A stretch of DNA of 64,000 nt from Rhizobium sp. BK399 (GTDB lineage Bacteria > Pseudomonadota > Alphaproteobacteria > Rhizobiales > Rhizobiaceae): NCBI RefSeq assembly GCF_014194695.1, contig NZ_JACIAH010000006.1:248001-312000 (forward strand). The letters are read 5' to 3'. Shown in pieces: positions 9,165-18,246 of this stretch. Within the stretch, counting starts at the first letter, position 1. Every line of letters starts with the position of its first letter. A program made the position numbers and the translations under genes. The notes beneath the pieces were generated by a model. That model saw only the letters and a list, made by a program, of their open reading frames with translations. It searched no databases and was not told the DNA's origin.

Positions 9165-12034
9165 ATCCACTTGAAGAATTGTATTCGACACACCAAGGGA
9201 AGCTTTCTGATAAGTGGCAGATTTACTTGCGGGAGTACGACCGTCTTTTTGGCGAGTTCCGCTTTCAGGATATCAATCTGCTTGAAATTGGTGTGCAGAA
9301 CGGGGGGTCGCTTGAGATCTGGGGACAGTATTTCGCAAGTGCGAAAAAGATCGTCGGGTGCGACATAAACGAAGCATGTCGGGCTCTAAATTACGATGAT
9401 CCTCGTATCTCTCTTGTGATAGGCGATGCGACGGAAGAAAATATATACCAAGAGATTACGAACATATCGGATGCGTTCGATGTCATTGTTGATGACGGGT
9501 CGCATACGTCCGGCGATATTATAAAGACGTTTTTTCGATATTTTTCCCGTCTGAAGGAGGGAGGGATCTATGTCGTGGAGGATTTGCACTGCAGTTATTG
9601 GTCGGATTTCGAGGGTGGTCTTTATCATCCGTTTTCTTCGATTTCCTTTTTCAAAAGGCTGGTCGATATCGCCAACTATGAACATTGGGGCGTCGACAGG
9701 AAGAGAAATGGTTATGTGGCAGGCATTGCCGATCATTACGGCATCCGTGTCGACGAAGAGATTCTATCGCATGTCCACTCCGTAGAGTTTATCAATTCGA
9801 TATGCGTTGTCAGAAAACGCAGCTACTCCGACAATCAACTCGGAAATCGCATATGTGCCGGTGATCTTGAGCTTGTGGTTCCGGGTCACACGACACTTGC
9901 AGGCAAGCCGCATACTGCACCTCAGCAGGCTCATTTCTGGTCGACACTAGAGCGCGCACCTGACGAGGTGTATGAATATAACCTCTATCGGATAGATACG
10001 CTGACGCGCGATCTGGATGAGGCAAAGGAGCTTCACGCGCAACAAACGTCCGCGATTGCGGCACGCGACGCCATGATCCAGGAAATGTTGTCTTCGACGA
10101 GCTGGCGAATCACAAGGCCCTTGCGTTGGTTGAAGCGCCGGCGATTGCTCGCTGGTCGTCTAATGTCGCTGAGCTGTAGCATGTTCCGAAACCGAATGGG
10201 CCTGTTGGGCGCGGCGCGGCGCGCGAACGTGGTTTATCGGCAGGGCGGGCTTCGCGCGGTCAGGACGGCGCTTGCACGGCTGGAAGGCGAGATTAACGCT
10301 GCGCCGCGCCTTGCTTCTCCGAACATGATAGCTCCGCTCTCCTATAGCGAATGGGTGAAGGAGTATGACACGCCGAACGATCGCAGCCGCGAAGAGATTC
10401 GTAAGGAACTGGAGCAATTCACCAATCTGCCTAAGATCTCGATTGTCATGCCGACGTACAATTCCAACGTGAAATGGCTGGGAGAGGCGATTGAATCTGT
10501 ACGGAAGCAGATTTACGGCAATTGGGAACTTTGCATTGCGGACGACGCATCGGTCGATCCGTCCGTCCGATCGCTGTTGCTCCAATACGCGGAAAAGGAC
10601 GACCGTATCAAGGTTGTGTTGCGGCCGGAGAATGGTCATATTTCCGTCGCCTCGAACACGGCCATAGACATTGCGACCGGCTGCTGGATTGCGCTTCTCG
10701 ACCATGACGATGTCCTAGCCGAACACGCTATGTCCTCGATCGTCCAAGCAATCAATACCTATCCCGACGCGGGATTGATATATTCCGATGAAGACAAGTT
10801 GGATGAGAAAGGAATGCGATGCGAGCCTTTCTTCAAGCCTGACTGGTCACCACACCTGGCGTGTTCGCAAGCCTACATGGGCCATCTGGTGGCGTTCAAG
10901 ATTGGTGATGCCAAGCCGAAGTTTTCGGTCGATCTTAACGGATCTCAGGATTACGACATGTGGCTGTCCGTCGCCAGCGGGTTGAGGTCGGAGCAGATCA
11001 TCCATATCAACAAAATTCTTTACCATTGGCGCAAGCATCCAGAATCAACAGCCGCCGTGCCGGCAAGCAAGTCCTATGCGGACGATGCTGGTCTGCAGGC
11101 TGTGTCCAGCTTCGTGCAAAAGCGCTATCCGGGCCGTAAAGTGCAGGCTGCTAAAAACGACTGGGGCTTCACCTACAAACTGGATCATGCCGTAGGTGAT
11201 GATACGAAGTTCTCGATCATCATCCCGACAAAGGATAAGACCGACCTTCTCTCTCAATGTGTGGACAGTATTCTTTCAAAGACCACGCACAAAAACTACG
11301 AAATAATCGTCCTGAATAACAACTCCGAGGAAGACGAGACTTTCCAATATTTCAAGGAAATTCAGCAGCGAGACAGGCGCGTGCTTGTTGTCGATGCGAA
11401 TATCGAGTTCAATTGGTCTCGACTGAATAATATCGGCGTACAGAATGCCAGCGGCGACGTCTTTGTTTTGCTGAACAATGATACGGCCGTCATTTCTCCG
11501 GATTGGCTCCAGCGTCTCGGAGGCTATGCATTGCTGCCCGACGTGGGTGTCGTTGGAGCCCTTCTTCAGTTCGAAGACGGGACGATCCAGCATTCTGGCG
11601 TAGTCGTGGGCATGGGGGGATGGGCAGACCACGTCTACCGGGCGGCAAGGGCGGAACACACGGCGGGAACAGGTTTCGTTTCGCCGATGTTGACGCGCAA
11701 TGTGCTGGCCGTCACCGGCGCATGCATGGCCATCTCGCGAGAGAGATACGAGGTACTATCCGGCTTCGATGAAGAATTCATCATATGCGGCAGCGATGTA
11801 GCTATATGCATTGCCGCCCACAAAATGGGTTTCTTCAATGTTCTATGTGCTGAAGCGAGGCTCTATCATTACGAGTCCAAGACACGCTCTTCTTTCGTTC
11901 CGGAAGTCGACTTCCTTCAATCCGCAGCGAAGTATGCGCCCTATCGCGTCGATGTGACCGACCCGTTTTTCAACCGTAACCTGTCTCTAAGTTCGACCGA
12001 GGTTCGCCTGGAGGGCCAGCCGCGTGTCTCGTAA
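9161..12034 (+). CDS. Three-domain protein: SAM methyltransferase - GT2 - GT2
   Basis: This 957-residue protein appears to combine chain synthesis and methylation. Residues about 1-240 form a class I SAM methyltransferase, with LLEIGVQNGGSLEIW as the SAM loop and DVIVDDGSHTSGD. A linker with STSWRITRPLRW, typical of rhizobial LPS enzymes, follows near residue 310. The first GT2 domain starts near residue 425 (ISIVMPTYNSN, ALLDHDDVLAEHA). A second GT2 domain starts near residue 684 (FSIIIPTKDKTD, VFVLLNNDTAV). It overlaps wzt by ATGA, so it is tightly linked to export. It could extend the polymer with one or two sugars and methylate the terminus that Wzt reads; that role is inferred. Neither glycosyl donor nor methyl acceptor can be told from sequence. 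Confidence 0.9.
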   Translation: MNPLEELYSTHQGKLSDKWQIYLREYDRLFGEFRFQDINLLEIGVQNGGSLEIWGQYFASAKKIVGCDINEACRALNYDDPRISLVIGDATEENIYQEITNISDAFDVIVDDGSHTSGDIIKTFFRYFSRLKEGGIYVVEDLHCSYWSDFEGGLYHPFSSISFFKRLVDIANYEHWGVDRKRNGYVAGIADHYGIRVDEEILSHVHSVEFINSICVVRKRSYSDNQLGNRICAGDLELVVPGHTTLAGKPHTAPQQAHFWSTLERAPDEVYEYNLYRIDTLTRDLDEAKELHAQQTSAIAARDAMIQEMLSSTSWRITRPLRWLKRRRLLAGRLMSLSCSMFRNRMGLLGAARRANVVYRQGGLRAVRTALARLEGEINAAPRLASPNMIAPLSYSEWVKEYDTPNDRSREEIRKELEQFTNLPKISIVMPTYNSNVKWLGEAIESVRKQIYGNWELCIADDASVDPSVRSLLLQYAEKDDRIKVVLRPENGHISVASNTAIDIATGCWIALLDHDDVLAEHAMSSIVQAINTYPDAGLIYSDEDKLDEKGMRCEPFFKPDWSPHLACSQAYMGHLVAFKIGDAKPKFSVDLNGSQDYDMWLSVASGLRSEQIIHINKILYHWRKHPESTAAVPASKSYADDAGLQAVSSFVQKRYPGRKVQAAKNDWGFTYKLDHAVGDDTKFSIIIPTKDKTDLLSQCVDSILSKTTHKNYEIIVLNNNSEEDETFQYFKEIQQRDRRVLVVDANIEFNWSRLNNIGVQNASGDVFVLLNNDTAVISPDWLQRLGGYALLPDVGVVGALLQFEDGTIQHSGVVVGMGGWADHVYRAARAEHTAGTGFVSPMLTRNVLAVTGACMAISRERYEVLSGFDEEFIICGSDVAICIAAHKMGFFNVLCAEARLYHYESKTRSSFVPEVDFLQSAAKYAPYRVDVTDPFFNRNLSLSSTEVRLEGQPRVS

Positions 12035-13418
12035 GCTTGTCGCCCTGGCCCGCAGTCGACCTGCCATCCGTGGGGCGCTTCGGAGGCTGAAAAAGGTGGC
12101 GCTTCAGCCGGCTGTGCAAATGCGCGGCGGCGTTCGCAAGCTTGTCGCGTTGGTCATCAGCCAGCCGAGAATTCATAACTCGCTTCGCGGCCTCTATCAG
12201 GCCGCCAGACCCGAAGCCCAAGTGCGTGCCGGTCTGTCCATCGACATTCCGGAAATTTTTCCTCTGAATATCCGCCGGAGCTCGTCCGACAAACCTCGCC
12301 TCAACCTTCTTGTTCCGGCTTTGTCGAATCAACACGTCTTCGGCGGAATTGCCACGGCTCTCAATTTTTTCAGCCGGCTCGCCGGGGATGATCGGGACGT
12401 CCGCATCATTTTGACGGACGAAACGCGTTTCAAACACGACAACAATCCAGATTTTAGCAGCTGGCGCATCCTGTCGCTGAGTGATGAGGATCAGGGCGGA
12501 CGCGTTGTCGTTCCGGCTGGCAATCGTGCCGGAGAAACGCTAGCGGTTCGCGAGCATGACTATTTTGTTGCCACGTCGTGGTGGACGGCTTTGCTCCTGG
12601 ATAAAATCATCCGCGATAAAAAGGAGCTTTGGCGTCAGGCCGATGTGGATCGCTTTGTCTACATCGTTCAGGACTACGAACCTGGATTTTATGCTTGGTC
12701 GAGCCGGTATGCGCTCGCAGAATCTTCGTATCATTTCGCGGAACGTTGCATTGCCGTTTTCAACACATCGATATTGTCGGAGTTCTTTATTCGAAACGGC
12801 TATAAATTCGGCAGATCGTTCGTATTTGAGCCGGTCTTGCATTCGAAGCTGAGGCCTTATCAAGCCACGTTTTCCGATGTTCCCAAAGAGCGCATCATTC
12901 TCTGCTACGGCCGTCCAACTGTCAGCCGCAATGCCTTCGAGATCGTCGCGTTGGCGCTGAAGGAGGCGGCGAGCAGGAGGGACCTCAGCAAATGGCAGTT
13001 GCTGTCGGTGGGAGAGGCGCACGCCAGTCTAGATCTCGCACGCGATGTCAGGCTCAAGTCGCTCGGTAAGCTGTCTATAGACGAATATGGCAAGCTGCTG
13101 CAGAAGTCCTATGCCGGCATTTCGTTGATGATATCGCCTCATCCAAGTTATCCGCCGCTTGAGATGGCAGCGTTTGGGATCAAGGCCATTACGAATAATT
13201 ACGAAAACAAGTCGCTCGCGCGGTTGTCGGATAATATTGTTGCGCCGCCGGTTCTGTCCGTTCGCGATATTGCCGATACTCTGTGCGATCTGATCGACAA
13301 ATATGAGCCTGTATCGTCCGCACCGCAGACCGTATCCTCTTACATGCAGAGGTTCTCGTCGTTGGAGGATCCTTTTTCTGCGGTGATCGGAGAGGTCCGA
13401 TCCGCTTTGCTGTCTTGA
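12024..13418 (+). CDS. WsaF-like glycosyltransferase (GT-B fold, probable rhamnosyltransferase)
   Basis: The 464-residue product resembles the WsaF family of GT-B glycosyltransferases, known from rhamnan chain synthesis. The N-terminal domain has LNLLVPALSNQHVFGGIATALNFF, and a second domain begins near RIILCYGRPTVSRNAFEIV. A donor-site segment reads ISLMISPHPSYPPLEMAAFG. Residues 1-60 are basic and repeat-like: KLVALARSRPAIRGALRRL is echoed by KLVALVISQPRIHNSLRGL. This may be a membrane-binding helix pair. The start is GTG at 12024, inside the end of the preceding gene (11-base overlap). A strong hairpin follows the stop at 13472-13495. Rhamnose as donor is inferred from the family and the rfb genes. 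Confidence 0.8.
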   Translation: MSRKLVALARSRPAIRGALRRLKKVALQPAVQMRGGVRKLVALVISQPRIHNSLRGLYQAARPEAQVRAGLSIDIPEIFPLNIRRSSSDKPRLNLLVPALSNQHVFGGIATALNFFSRLAGDDRDVRIILTDETRFKHDNNPDFSSWRILSLSDEDQGGRVVVPAGNRAGETLAVREHDYFVATSWWTALLLDKIIRDKKELWRQADVDRFVYIVQDYEPGFYAWSSRYALAESSYHFAERCIAVFNTSILSEFFIRNGYKFGRSFVFEPVLHSKLRPYQATFSDVPKERIILCYGRPTVSRNAFEIVALALKEAASRRDLSKWQLLSVGEAHASLDLARDVRLKSLGKLSIDEYGKLLQKSYAGISLMISPHPSYPPLEMAAFGIKAITNNYENKSLARLSDNIVAPPVLSVRDIADTLCDLIDKYEPVSSAPQTVSSYMQRFSSLEDPFSAVIGEVRSALLS

Positions 13419-13471
13419 TCGACCGGATGTTGGCCCGCCTTTGCGTGACCCGACCGGGCTTGTGCCTCCTG

Positions 13472-13497
13472 AGCGGTCCGCGTCGACGGACCGCTTC
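13472..13497 (+). terminator. Strong hairpin after the WsaF-like gene, possible terminator
   Basis: There is a perfect 9-bp stem, AGCGGTCCG (13472-13480) with CGGACCGCT (13487-13495), and a 6-base loop. Only TTCCTT follows, so it lacks a strong U-run. It lies about 50 bp after the stop of the glycosyltransferase gene and may end or attenuate the wzm-wzt-glycosyltransferase transcript. Confidence 0.5.
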
Positions 13498-13606
13498 CTT
13501 CGAATGGGCGCGCCTGTGTGATCCAGCTTGTGAAATTCGCGACGCGTGGTAATGGCGACTCCGAACCATTGGACTGCGAACCGTAAAATCAAAGGTATCA
13601 TCGCTC

Positions 13607-14872
13607 ATGAATCCAATCCTCAAAAAGACAATGATGCGCATTCCGGCCATCGGAAAATATGCTCGGCACATCCGGGCGCTCAGTGCTGGGTTGGAAAGTA
13701 GAGATATCGAGCTCGGCCGGCTTCGGGCTCTGATCGCCGGCTCTCGGAGCCCGGGTTTGTTCGATACCGCCGAAGACTTTCTGACCGAACGCCTCACGGC
13801 GCATCCGATCCGCAATCCACTTCCTTCGGTCGCATTGAGTAGCCACGGTGCCGTGCCTGACGCCAACCGCATCAAGATAGCGGAACGTCTGATCGACGCC
13901 TATCACAAGGCACTCGCCGACGAACACCAGTCGCCTTTAAAGCGTACGTCGGAAGACCTTTGGACGGGACTATTGCGACAGGAACTGCCGGAATTGATGC
14001 GAACCATCGACCAGCGAGACCCGGAGAGGCTTGCCAATTTTCTTATGAATTTCGGACAATCCTATGTATGGTTCGGCGGGATAACGACTTGTGTCGATGG
14101 ATACAACCGAAACTTGGATCCGCGTCATGTGGCGCTTTCATATCACGACAAGATGATTTGCCTCGCCGAGTTTCTCGGGGTGCTGCGCACGGAAAATCCG
14201 GAGTCGGGCCCTTGGGGTGATAATGTTTACGCCGACATAGACAGCGTCGTTGACGCGATAGAAGACGAGTTGAGGATCGATATTGCGCCCCCGCTCGGAA
14301 TTATTCACACAGAAGGGCTCGTCACTCAAAAAGGACTTTTCCATTACAGGCACATCAATGCCCTCTACAGCGCCATCAAGGTTTCCCGTCTGAACCCCGG
14401 CAAATCCGCAGTGTGTGAATTCGGGGGAGGACTGGGGTTGACCGCCATGTATGCCCGCAGATTGGGTGTCTTGGACTATACGATCCTGGACCTACCGATC
14501 ACATGTCTTTTGGCCGGCCACTACTTGCTACAAGCACTGGGCGAAGAACAGGTCTCTCTTTATGGAGAGGATCTTCGTCCGGGAGCTGTTAAACTGCTAC
14601 CCTATTGGGAAATCCTCAACGTTCCGTCAAGCAGTGTGGAGATTTCAGTAAACCAAGACAGCTTTCCTGAAATATCAGAAAACCTGGTGTTGGAATATCT
14701 GACGCATATTAAACGAATATCGACAGGATATTTCCTCAGCATCAACCATGAGTGCTTCCATCCGCACACGGTATTTAATTGTGCGAGAAGGAGTGGCGGC
14801 TTTGAGCTTATTGATAGGAGCCGGTGCTGGGTCAGAGAAGGCTATGTGGACGAGGTTTACAGGACTAGCTAA
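13607..14872 (+). CDS. Putative sugar O-methyltransferase (NanM-like)
   Basis: The 421-residue protein has a SAM-binding core in its C-terminal half: CEFGGGLGLTAMYARRLG (near residue 270), then YTILDLPITCLLAGHYLLQAL. The layout, a long N-terminal helical part with this EFGGGxG loop and ILDLP acidic strand, resembles the putative sugar O-methyltransferase family found in polysaccharide loci. It probably acts in the cytoplasm on a nucleotide- or lipid-linked sugar. It is separated from the previous gene by a hairpin and about 190 bp, so it may have its own promoter. The family assignment is from memory of the motif pattern and the acceptor is unknown. Confidence 0.65.
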   Translation: MNPILKKTMMRIPAIGKYARHIRALSAGLESRDIELGRLRALIAGSRSPGLFDTAEDFLTERLTAHPIRNPLPSVALSSHGAVPDANRIKIAERLIDAYHKALADEHQSPLKRTSEDLWTGLLRQELPELMRTIDQRDPERLANFLMNFGQSYVWFGGITTCVDGYNRNLDPRHVALSYHDKMICLAEFLGVLRTENPESGPWGDNVYADIDSVVDAIEDELRIDIAPPLGIIHTEGLVTQKGLFHYRHINALYSAIKVSRLNPGKSAVCEFGGGLGLTAMYARRLGVLDYTILDLPITCLLAGHYLLQALGEEQVSLYGEDLRPGAVKLLPYWEILNVPSSSVEISVNQDSFPEISENLVLEYLTHIKRISTGYFLSINHECFHPHTVFNCARRSGGFELIDRSRCWVREGYVDEVYRTS

Positions 14873-15010
14873 AGGTAACCCGATCGCCGCAGACCTGACC
14901 AAACCCCCATTTTGGAGAGAACGAGATGCGGGAAGGAATAACGAAACGACGAGCCGATCACGATTTGTGAAACGGATTTATTGAGCTATTCCGCAGGAGA
15001 GTGGGATCCG

Positions 15011-15994
15011 ATGGACTTTGAATACCAGCAAGTATTGGCGCGGCGGAAAGCTAGGCTGCTAAGCGACTACACCGTCGCGGGTAAACGAGGCATCGAGGTG
15101 GGACCACTTAACCGACCGGTTGTCCGCCGGGACGAAGCTGAGGTTTATTATGTTGACCACTGCACGACAGAGGAGTTGAATAGAAAATATGTTGGATATC
15201 CTGAGCACACGAGTGGACTAGAGGAAATCGATTTCGTCTGGGGCGAACAATCACTTGTGGAGCTGCTCGGCGATATCGCTCCCTTGGATTTCATCGTCGC
15301 CGCCCATGTAATCGAACATGTTCCCGACCTACGCGGGTGGCTCGGGGAGATGCACGACGCGCTGAAGGTTGGCGGCAGGCTTCTCCTTATCATACCTGAC
15401 AAGCGGTTCACCTTCGACATCTATCGGCGTCTAAGCTCTTGGGAGGAGGTCGTTCAGGCACACCAAGAGAAACGTCGTCGTCCTGGAATGCGGGTAATGC
15501 TGGACCACTTCGCCAACATAGTGGACGCGCCGACTTGGCCTCTTTGGGACAACTACGAAACCGCGGACAACCTGCAATATCACCATGGGCCAGAAATCCT
15601 TGAGTCAGCCATGAAGCAATACCTCGAAGGTCAGTACATGGATGTCCACACATGGGTATTCACGCCGTGGCATTTCATGCACCTGATGGGCCGCATGGTG
15701 AGTGAAATGGCTCTCAGGTTCGACCTTAAGTTCTTCCTAACAACGCAAGACCACGATCTAGAATTCTACGTTCAACTCGAGCGGGTTGATGAACCGTCAA
15801 CCGAATGGGCAGGTGAAGCAAGCGACGCTCGGAACGGCGCGATATGGCCCCCAGGGGCGCCGCAGATCCCCGCTGACGGGATTGTGTCAAAAAGATCAGT
15901 CGCCATCATTGACAATGTTGAGAACCAAGCGACTATCCCGCCGCCTCGTTTCTCACTCCTGCAGCGCCTCAAAACTCGGCTCGAAAAGCTCTGA
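15011..15994 (+). CDS. Class I SAM-dependent methyltransferase, paralogue of 18247-19209
   Basis: This is a 327-residue methyltransferase with GKRGIEVGPLNRPVV as the SAM loop, YYVDHCTTEEL, a catalytic-side HVIEHVPDLRGWLGEMHDA and LLLIIPDKRFTFDIYRR. The ATG at 15011 is preferred over the upstream TTG at 14981. A GGAG ribosome site lies 11 bases before it, and the N-terminus then matches that of the paralogue. The protein probably O-methylates a glycan intermediate. It is closely similar along its length to the product of 18247-19209, which lies in inverted orientation across an IS remnant. The C-terminal third (WVFTPWHFMHLM) is also shared. The acceptor is unknown. Confidence 0.85.
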   Translation: MDFEYQQVLARRKARLLSDYTVAGKRGIEVGPLNRPVVRRDEAEVYYVDHCTTEELNRKYVGYPEHTSGLEEIDFVWGEQSLVELLGDIAPLDFIVAAHVIEHVPDLRGWLGEMHDALKVGGRLLLIIPDKRFTFDIYRRLSSWEEVVQAHQEKRRRPGMRVMLDHFANIVDAPTWPLWDNYETADNLQYHHGPEILESAMKQYLEGQYMDVHTWVFTPWHFMHLMGRMVSEMALRFDLKFFLTTQDHDLEFYVQLERVDEPSTEWAGEASDARNGAIWPPGAPQIPADGIVSKRSVAIIDNVENQATIPPPRFSLLQRLKTRLEKL

Positions 15995-16423
15995 GGTTCG
16001 CTTGGTCACCTCCATATCTGCGGCCACATGCGGGAACTTCTGAAAGGGTTTCCCACGGCTGGGTCGAGACCGGCCAGATAGGAGTGCTGTCCGGTCCTGA
16101 GCGCCGTGGCGCAAGCTCGCAACCCAGGGTGCACTGACGGGCACCGCCTCGCAGGAAGAGCGTCCCGGCGTCCAATACCAAAATTCTGCTTTGACTCGGC
16201 TATCAGACGAAGAGGCGGAAGCAGTCGAGTACGCCATGGCTACTCAGCCTGCGCGTATGCGCGGCATCTGGAATTCAGCGACAGAAATACGGTCTGATAG
16301 CGAGTTCTTCGGTGTGCTTGAAGAATTTCTAACCGCGGTTCGGTGCCAAGCGTGCTGGCGAAATCATCGATGGGCAGCCGCAATGAGCCTCCATCGCGGG
16401 AGGCGGTTGATTGTGCTTCTTTC
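15995..16423 (+). other. Gap between convergent methyltransferase genes with gene debris
   Basis: No intact gene is visible. The interval does hold a protein-like fragment that can be read on the plus strand only by changing frame (see the entry at 16101-16386). The rest shows nothing I recognise. Confidence 0.5.
16101..16386 (+). pseudogene. Possible frameshifted gene remnant of unknown family
   Basis: After a stop at 16098-16100 an open frame reads LATQGALTGTASQEERPG and then LSDEEAEAVEYAMATQPARM, EIRSDSEFFGVLEEFLTAV. At about 16338-16342 the sensible reading moves to the next frame and continues GAKRAGEIIDGQPQ, ending in TGA at 16384-16386. The acidic helical composition and the clean continuation across a one-base shift suggest the decayed 3' end of a real gene. 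I do not recognise the family. It could also be chance. Confidence 0.3.
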
Positions 16424-17350
16424 TCAACAGTTCGGCGCGAGAACTAGCGAGTCCTGGCCGTCGTTTGGTTCCGGGAACAATCCCGACCAACTGCCTCTCA
16501 GCACGCGTTGTGCATATTTCAAGCCGCTTCGCTCAACCATCCCGTCCCAAGCCTCCGTAGTAAAGGCAACGGCGCTTAGAGGATGGGTGAGGTCATTTAT
16601 CCTGCATCCGGGCTCCACCAGATGTTCGAAACGAAGGTCGTGGGGCGTCAGATTGGTTGCGCGAGCGCTGGCCAAGACTTCATCATCGAATAGGAATGTT
16701 GTGGCGTAGACAAGACCATTTGGCCTCAGGACACGGCGAAACTCTCGTAGATAATGCTCGATATCGCCGCGCAGCATGTGTGTGAAGACAGAAAACAGAA
16801 CGATGCGATCGACGGATTGATCATCGACCGGAAGCCTGATGTCCGCCGTCGCAGTAACGCCAGGTGGGTTGTGGATCTGGTCTTTGACATCGAAGTGGTA
16901 GAATTGAAAGTTCGGGTGACGGGGTGAAATGTGCAATTTGCACCACTCTATCGAACGTCCGATGATGTCTATGCCGACGTATTTTCCATCAGTGAGGATT
17001 TCGGTTAGGGGGATTGCGTCGCGCCCGATGCCACAGCCAATTTCTACAAGAGTATGGTTGGAATCCAGTCCAATCCATCGCCTCAAATTGTGCATGTGGA
17101 CCGCTGAAATGACATCGAAAGTCTCAGTCCCCCCACCGGTCATCATTATGAGATCGATCGGGATGTCATAACCTTGGAAAGTGTAAGTGCCGGCCGGTTT
17201 TTGAGGGTACCGAAGGTGTTCAATTTCCCTTAGCAATGCTTCCCGTTCCCGCAAAAGAGCCTCAATTCGCTTATCGAGGGGTGTTCGGTCGAGCACCAAC
17301 TTAGGAAACAGCGCCGCTTTAATCCGTACTAGGTGGCCTATAACCGCCAT
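16424..17350 (-). CDS. Class I SAM-dependent methyltransferase
   Basis: The 308-residue product starts with about 50 charged, coiled-coil-like residues (RIEALLREREALLREIEHLR). A standard methyltransferase core follows: TLVEIGCGIGRDAIPLTEIL for SAM binding, KYVGIDIIGRSIEWCK and VDRIVLFSVFTHMLRGDIEHYLREF with RVLRPNGLVYAT. The ATG at 17350 has a strong GGAGGAG ribosome site about 7 bases upstream. It is convergent with the methyltransferase at 15011 and stands next to the transposase remnant. A role in methylating the O-polysaccharide is inferred from position. The substrate is unknown. Confidence 0.85.
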   Translation of the reverse strand: MAVIGHLVRIKAALFPKLVLDRTPLDKRIEALLREREALLREIEHLRYPQKPAGTYTFQGYDIPIDLIMMTGGGTETFDVISAVHMHNLRRWIGLDSNHTLVEIGCGIGRDAIPLTEILTDGKYVGIDIIGRSIEWCKLHISPRHPNFQFYHFDVKDQIHNPPGVTATADIRLPVDDQSVDRIVLFSVFTHMLRGDIEHYLREFRRVLRPNGLVYATTFLFDDEVLASARATNLTPHDLRFEHLVEPGCRINDLTHPLSAVAFTTEAWDGMVERSGLKYAQRVLRGSWSGLFPEPNDGQDSLVLAPNC

Positions 17351-17453
17351 CCCTTACTCCTCCTCGGTCCCACGTCGACTATGGTCGATCGTCACATGTT
17401 TCGCAACCGATGGTGTTGCGGCCGCAATTAAGGAGGCATCCGCCTTTCGGCCA

Positions 17454-18020
17454 GTGCCTGTTCTTTCCCGACAATCTGGGGCTTTCAATGGATCGGACAG
17501 CGTCGTTGCCCTGCGCCGTCGCACGTCTGGCGTTTTCGGCACGTCTCTCAGCCAGTCGCAGGTGGACGGCATCAACCGCATTCTCGACGCCCTCGCCTCC
17601 CATGGACGAGGCAAGACGCTCGCCTATCCGAGGACGATCAGGGTGGATCAGGGCACGGAATTCGTGTCGCGAGATCTCGACCTTTGGGCCTATGCCAAGG
17701 GCGTGACCCTAGACTTCTCACGTCCGGGAAAGCCCACGGACAACGCCTTCATCGAAGCCTTCAACGGCCGCTTCCGGGCGGAATGCCTGAACCAGCGGTG
17801 GCTCCTGATCCTTGCGGATGCGCGCGAAAAGATGGAGGACTGGCGTAGAGACGACAATGAGGTTCGGCCGCATGGGGCGATCGGCAACAAAGTGCCGATC
17901 CCGCTGATGAATTCCGGAGGCAACCAGCCCGCCTCCCTGAATGAAGCCGGAAAACTCCAGCCTCTGCTGGTCCAAAAACCTGGGGCGGTTCAAACCCCGG
18001 AAAATTCCAGCTCCCACTAG
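17454..18020 (+). pseudogene. IS3-family transposase remnant (C-terminal half of OrfB)
   Basis: The frame encodes the C-terminal part of an IS3-type (IS407-like) DDE transposase. It shows IRVDQGTEFVSRDLDLWA, with the second Asp of the triad, then GVTLDFSRPGKPTDNAFIEA with the Glu and FNGRFRAECLN. The DYNxxRPHxxLG tail is altered to DDNEVRPHGAIG. About the first half of OrfB and all of OrfA are missing, and nothing transposase-like lies upstream. The element is therefore truncated and inactive. It lies between the methyltransferase genes at 16424-17350 and 18247-19209, marking a past rearrangement in the polysaccharide locus. Confidence 0.85.
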
Positions 18021-18034
18021 CCCAAAATCGGGTA
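17946..18034 (+). repeat. Imperfect 50-bp-period direct repeat at the transposase 3' end
   Basis: Two related copies start at 17946 (GCCGGAAAACTCCAG) and 17996 (CCCGGAAAATTCCAG). Each is followed after a few bases by a CTGGTCC/CTAGCCC block and AAAA. The period is exactly 50 bp and the matching part is about 33 bp with roughly a quarter mismatches. It overlaps the last codons of the transposase remnant, so it may be a duplicated IS terminus or a decayed terminal structure. Confidence 0.5.
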
Positions 18035-18246
18035 GCACGTCAAAATGGGCCACAGCCTATTTCAAAATGGATTATTCCAACGGCGCAGGTGAGACCCAAT
18101 ATCGTCGAACGAGCGATCACGCCCTCAGGCCACAGCCTTGCGAATGGGTGGCTCTATAGCGAAATCGACGTTCCCATCCTGTGGAAATACGTCGCCTGAA
18201 GCGCTACAGCTTGTCACGCGGTTTGCTCTCGGCCATGGCGGCTGAA

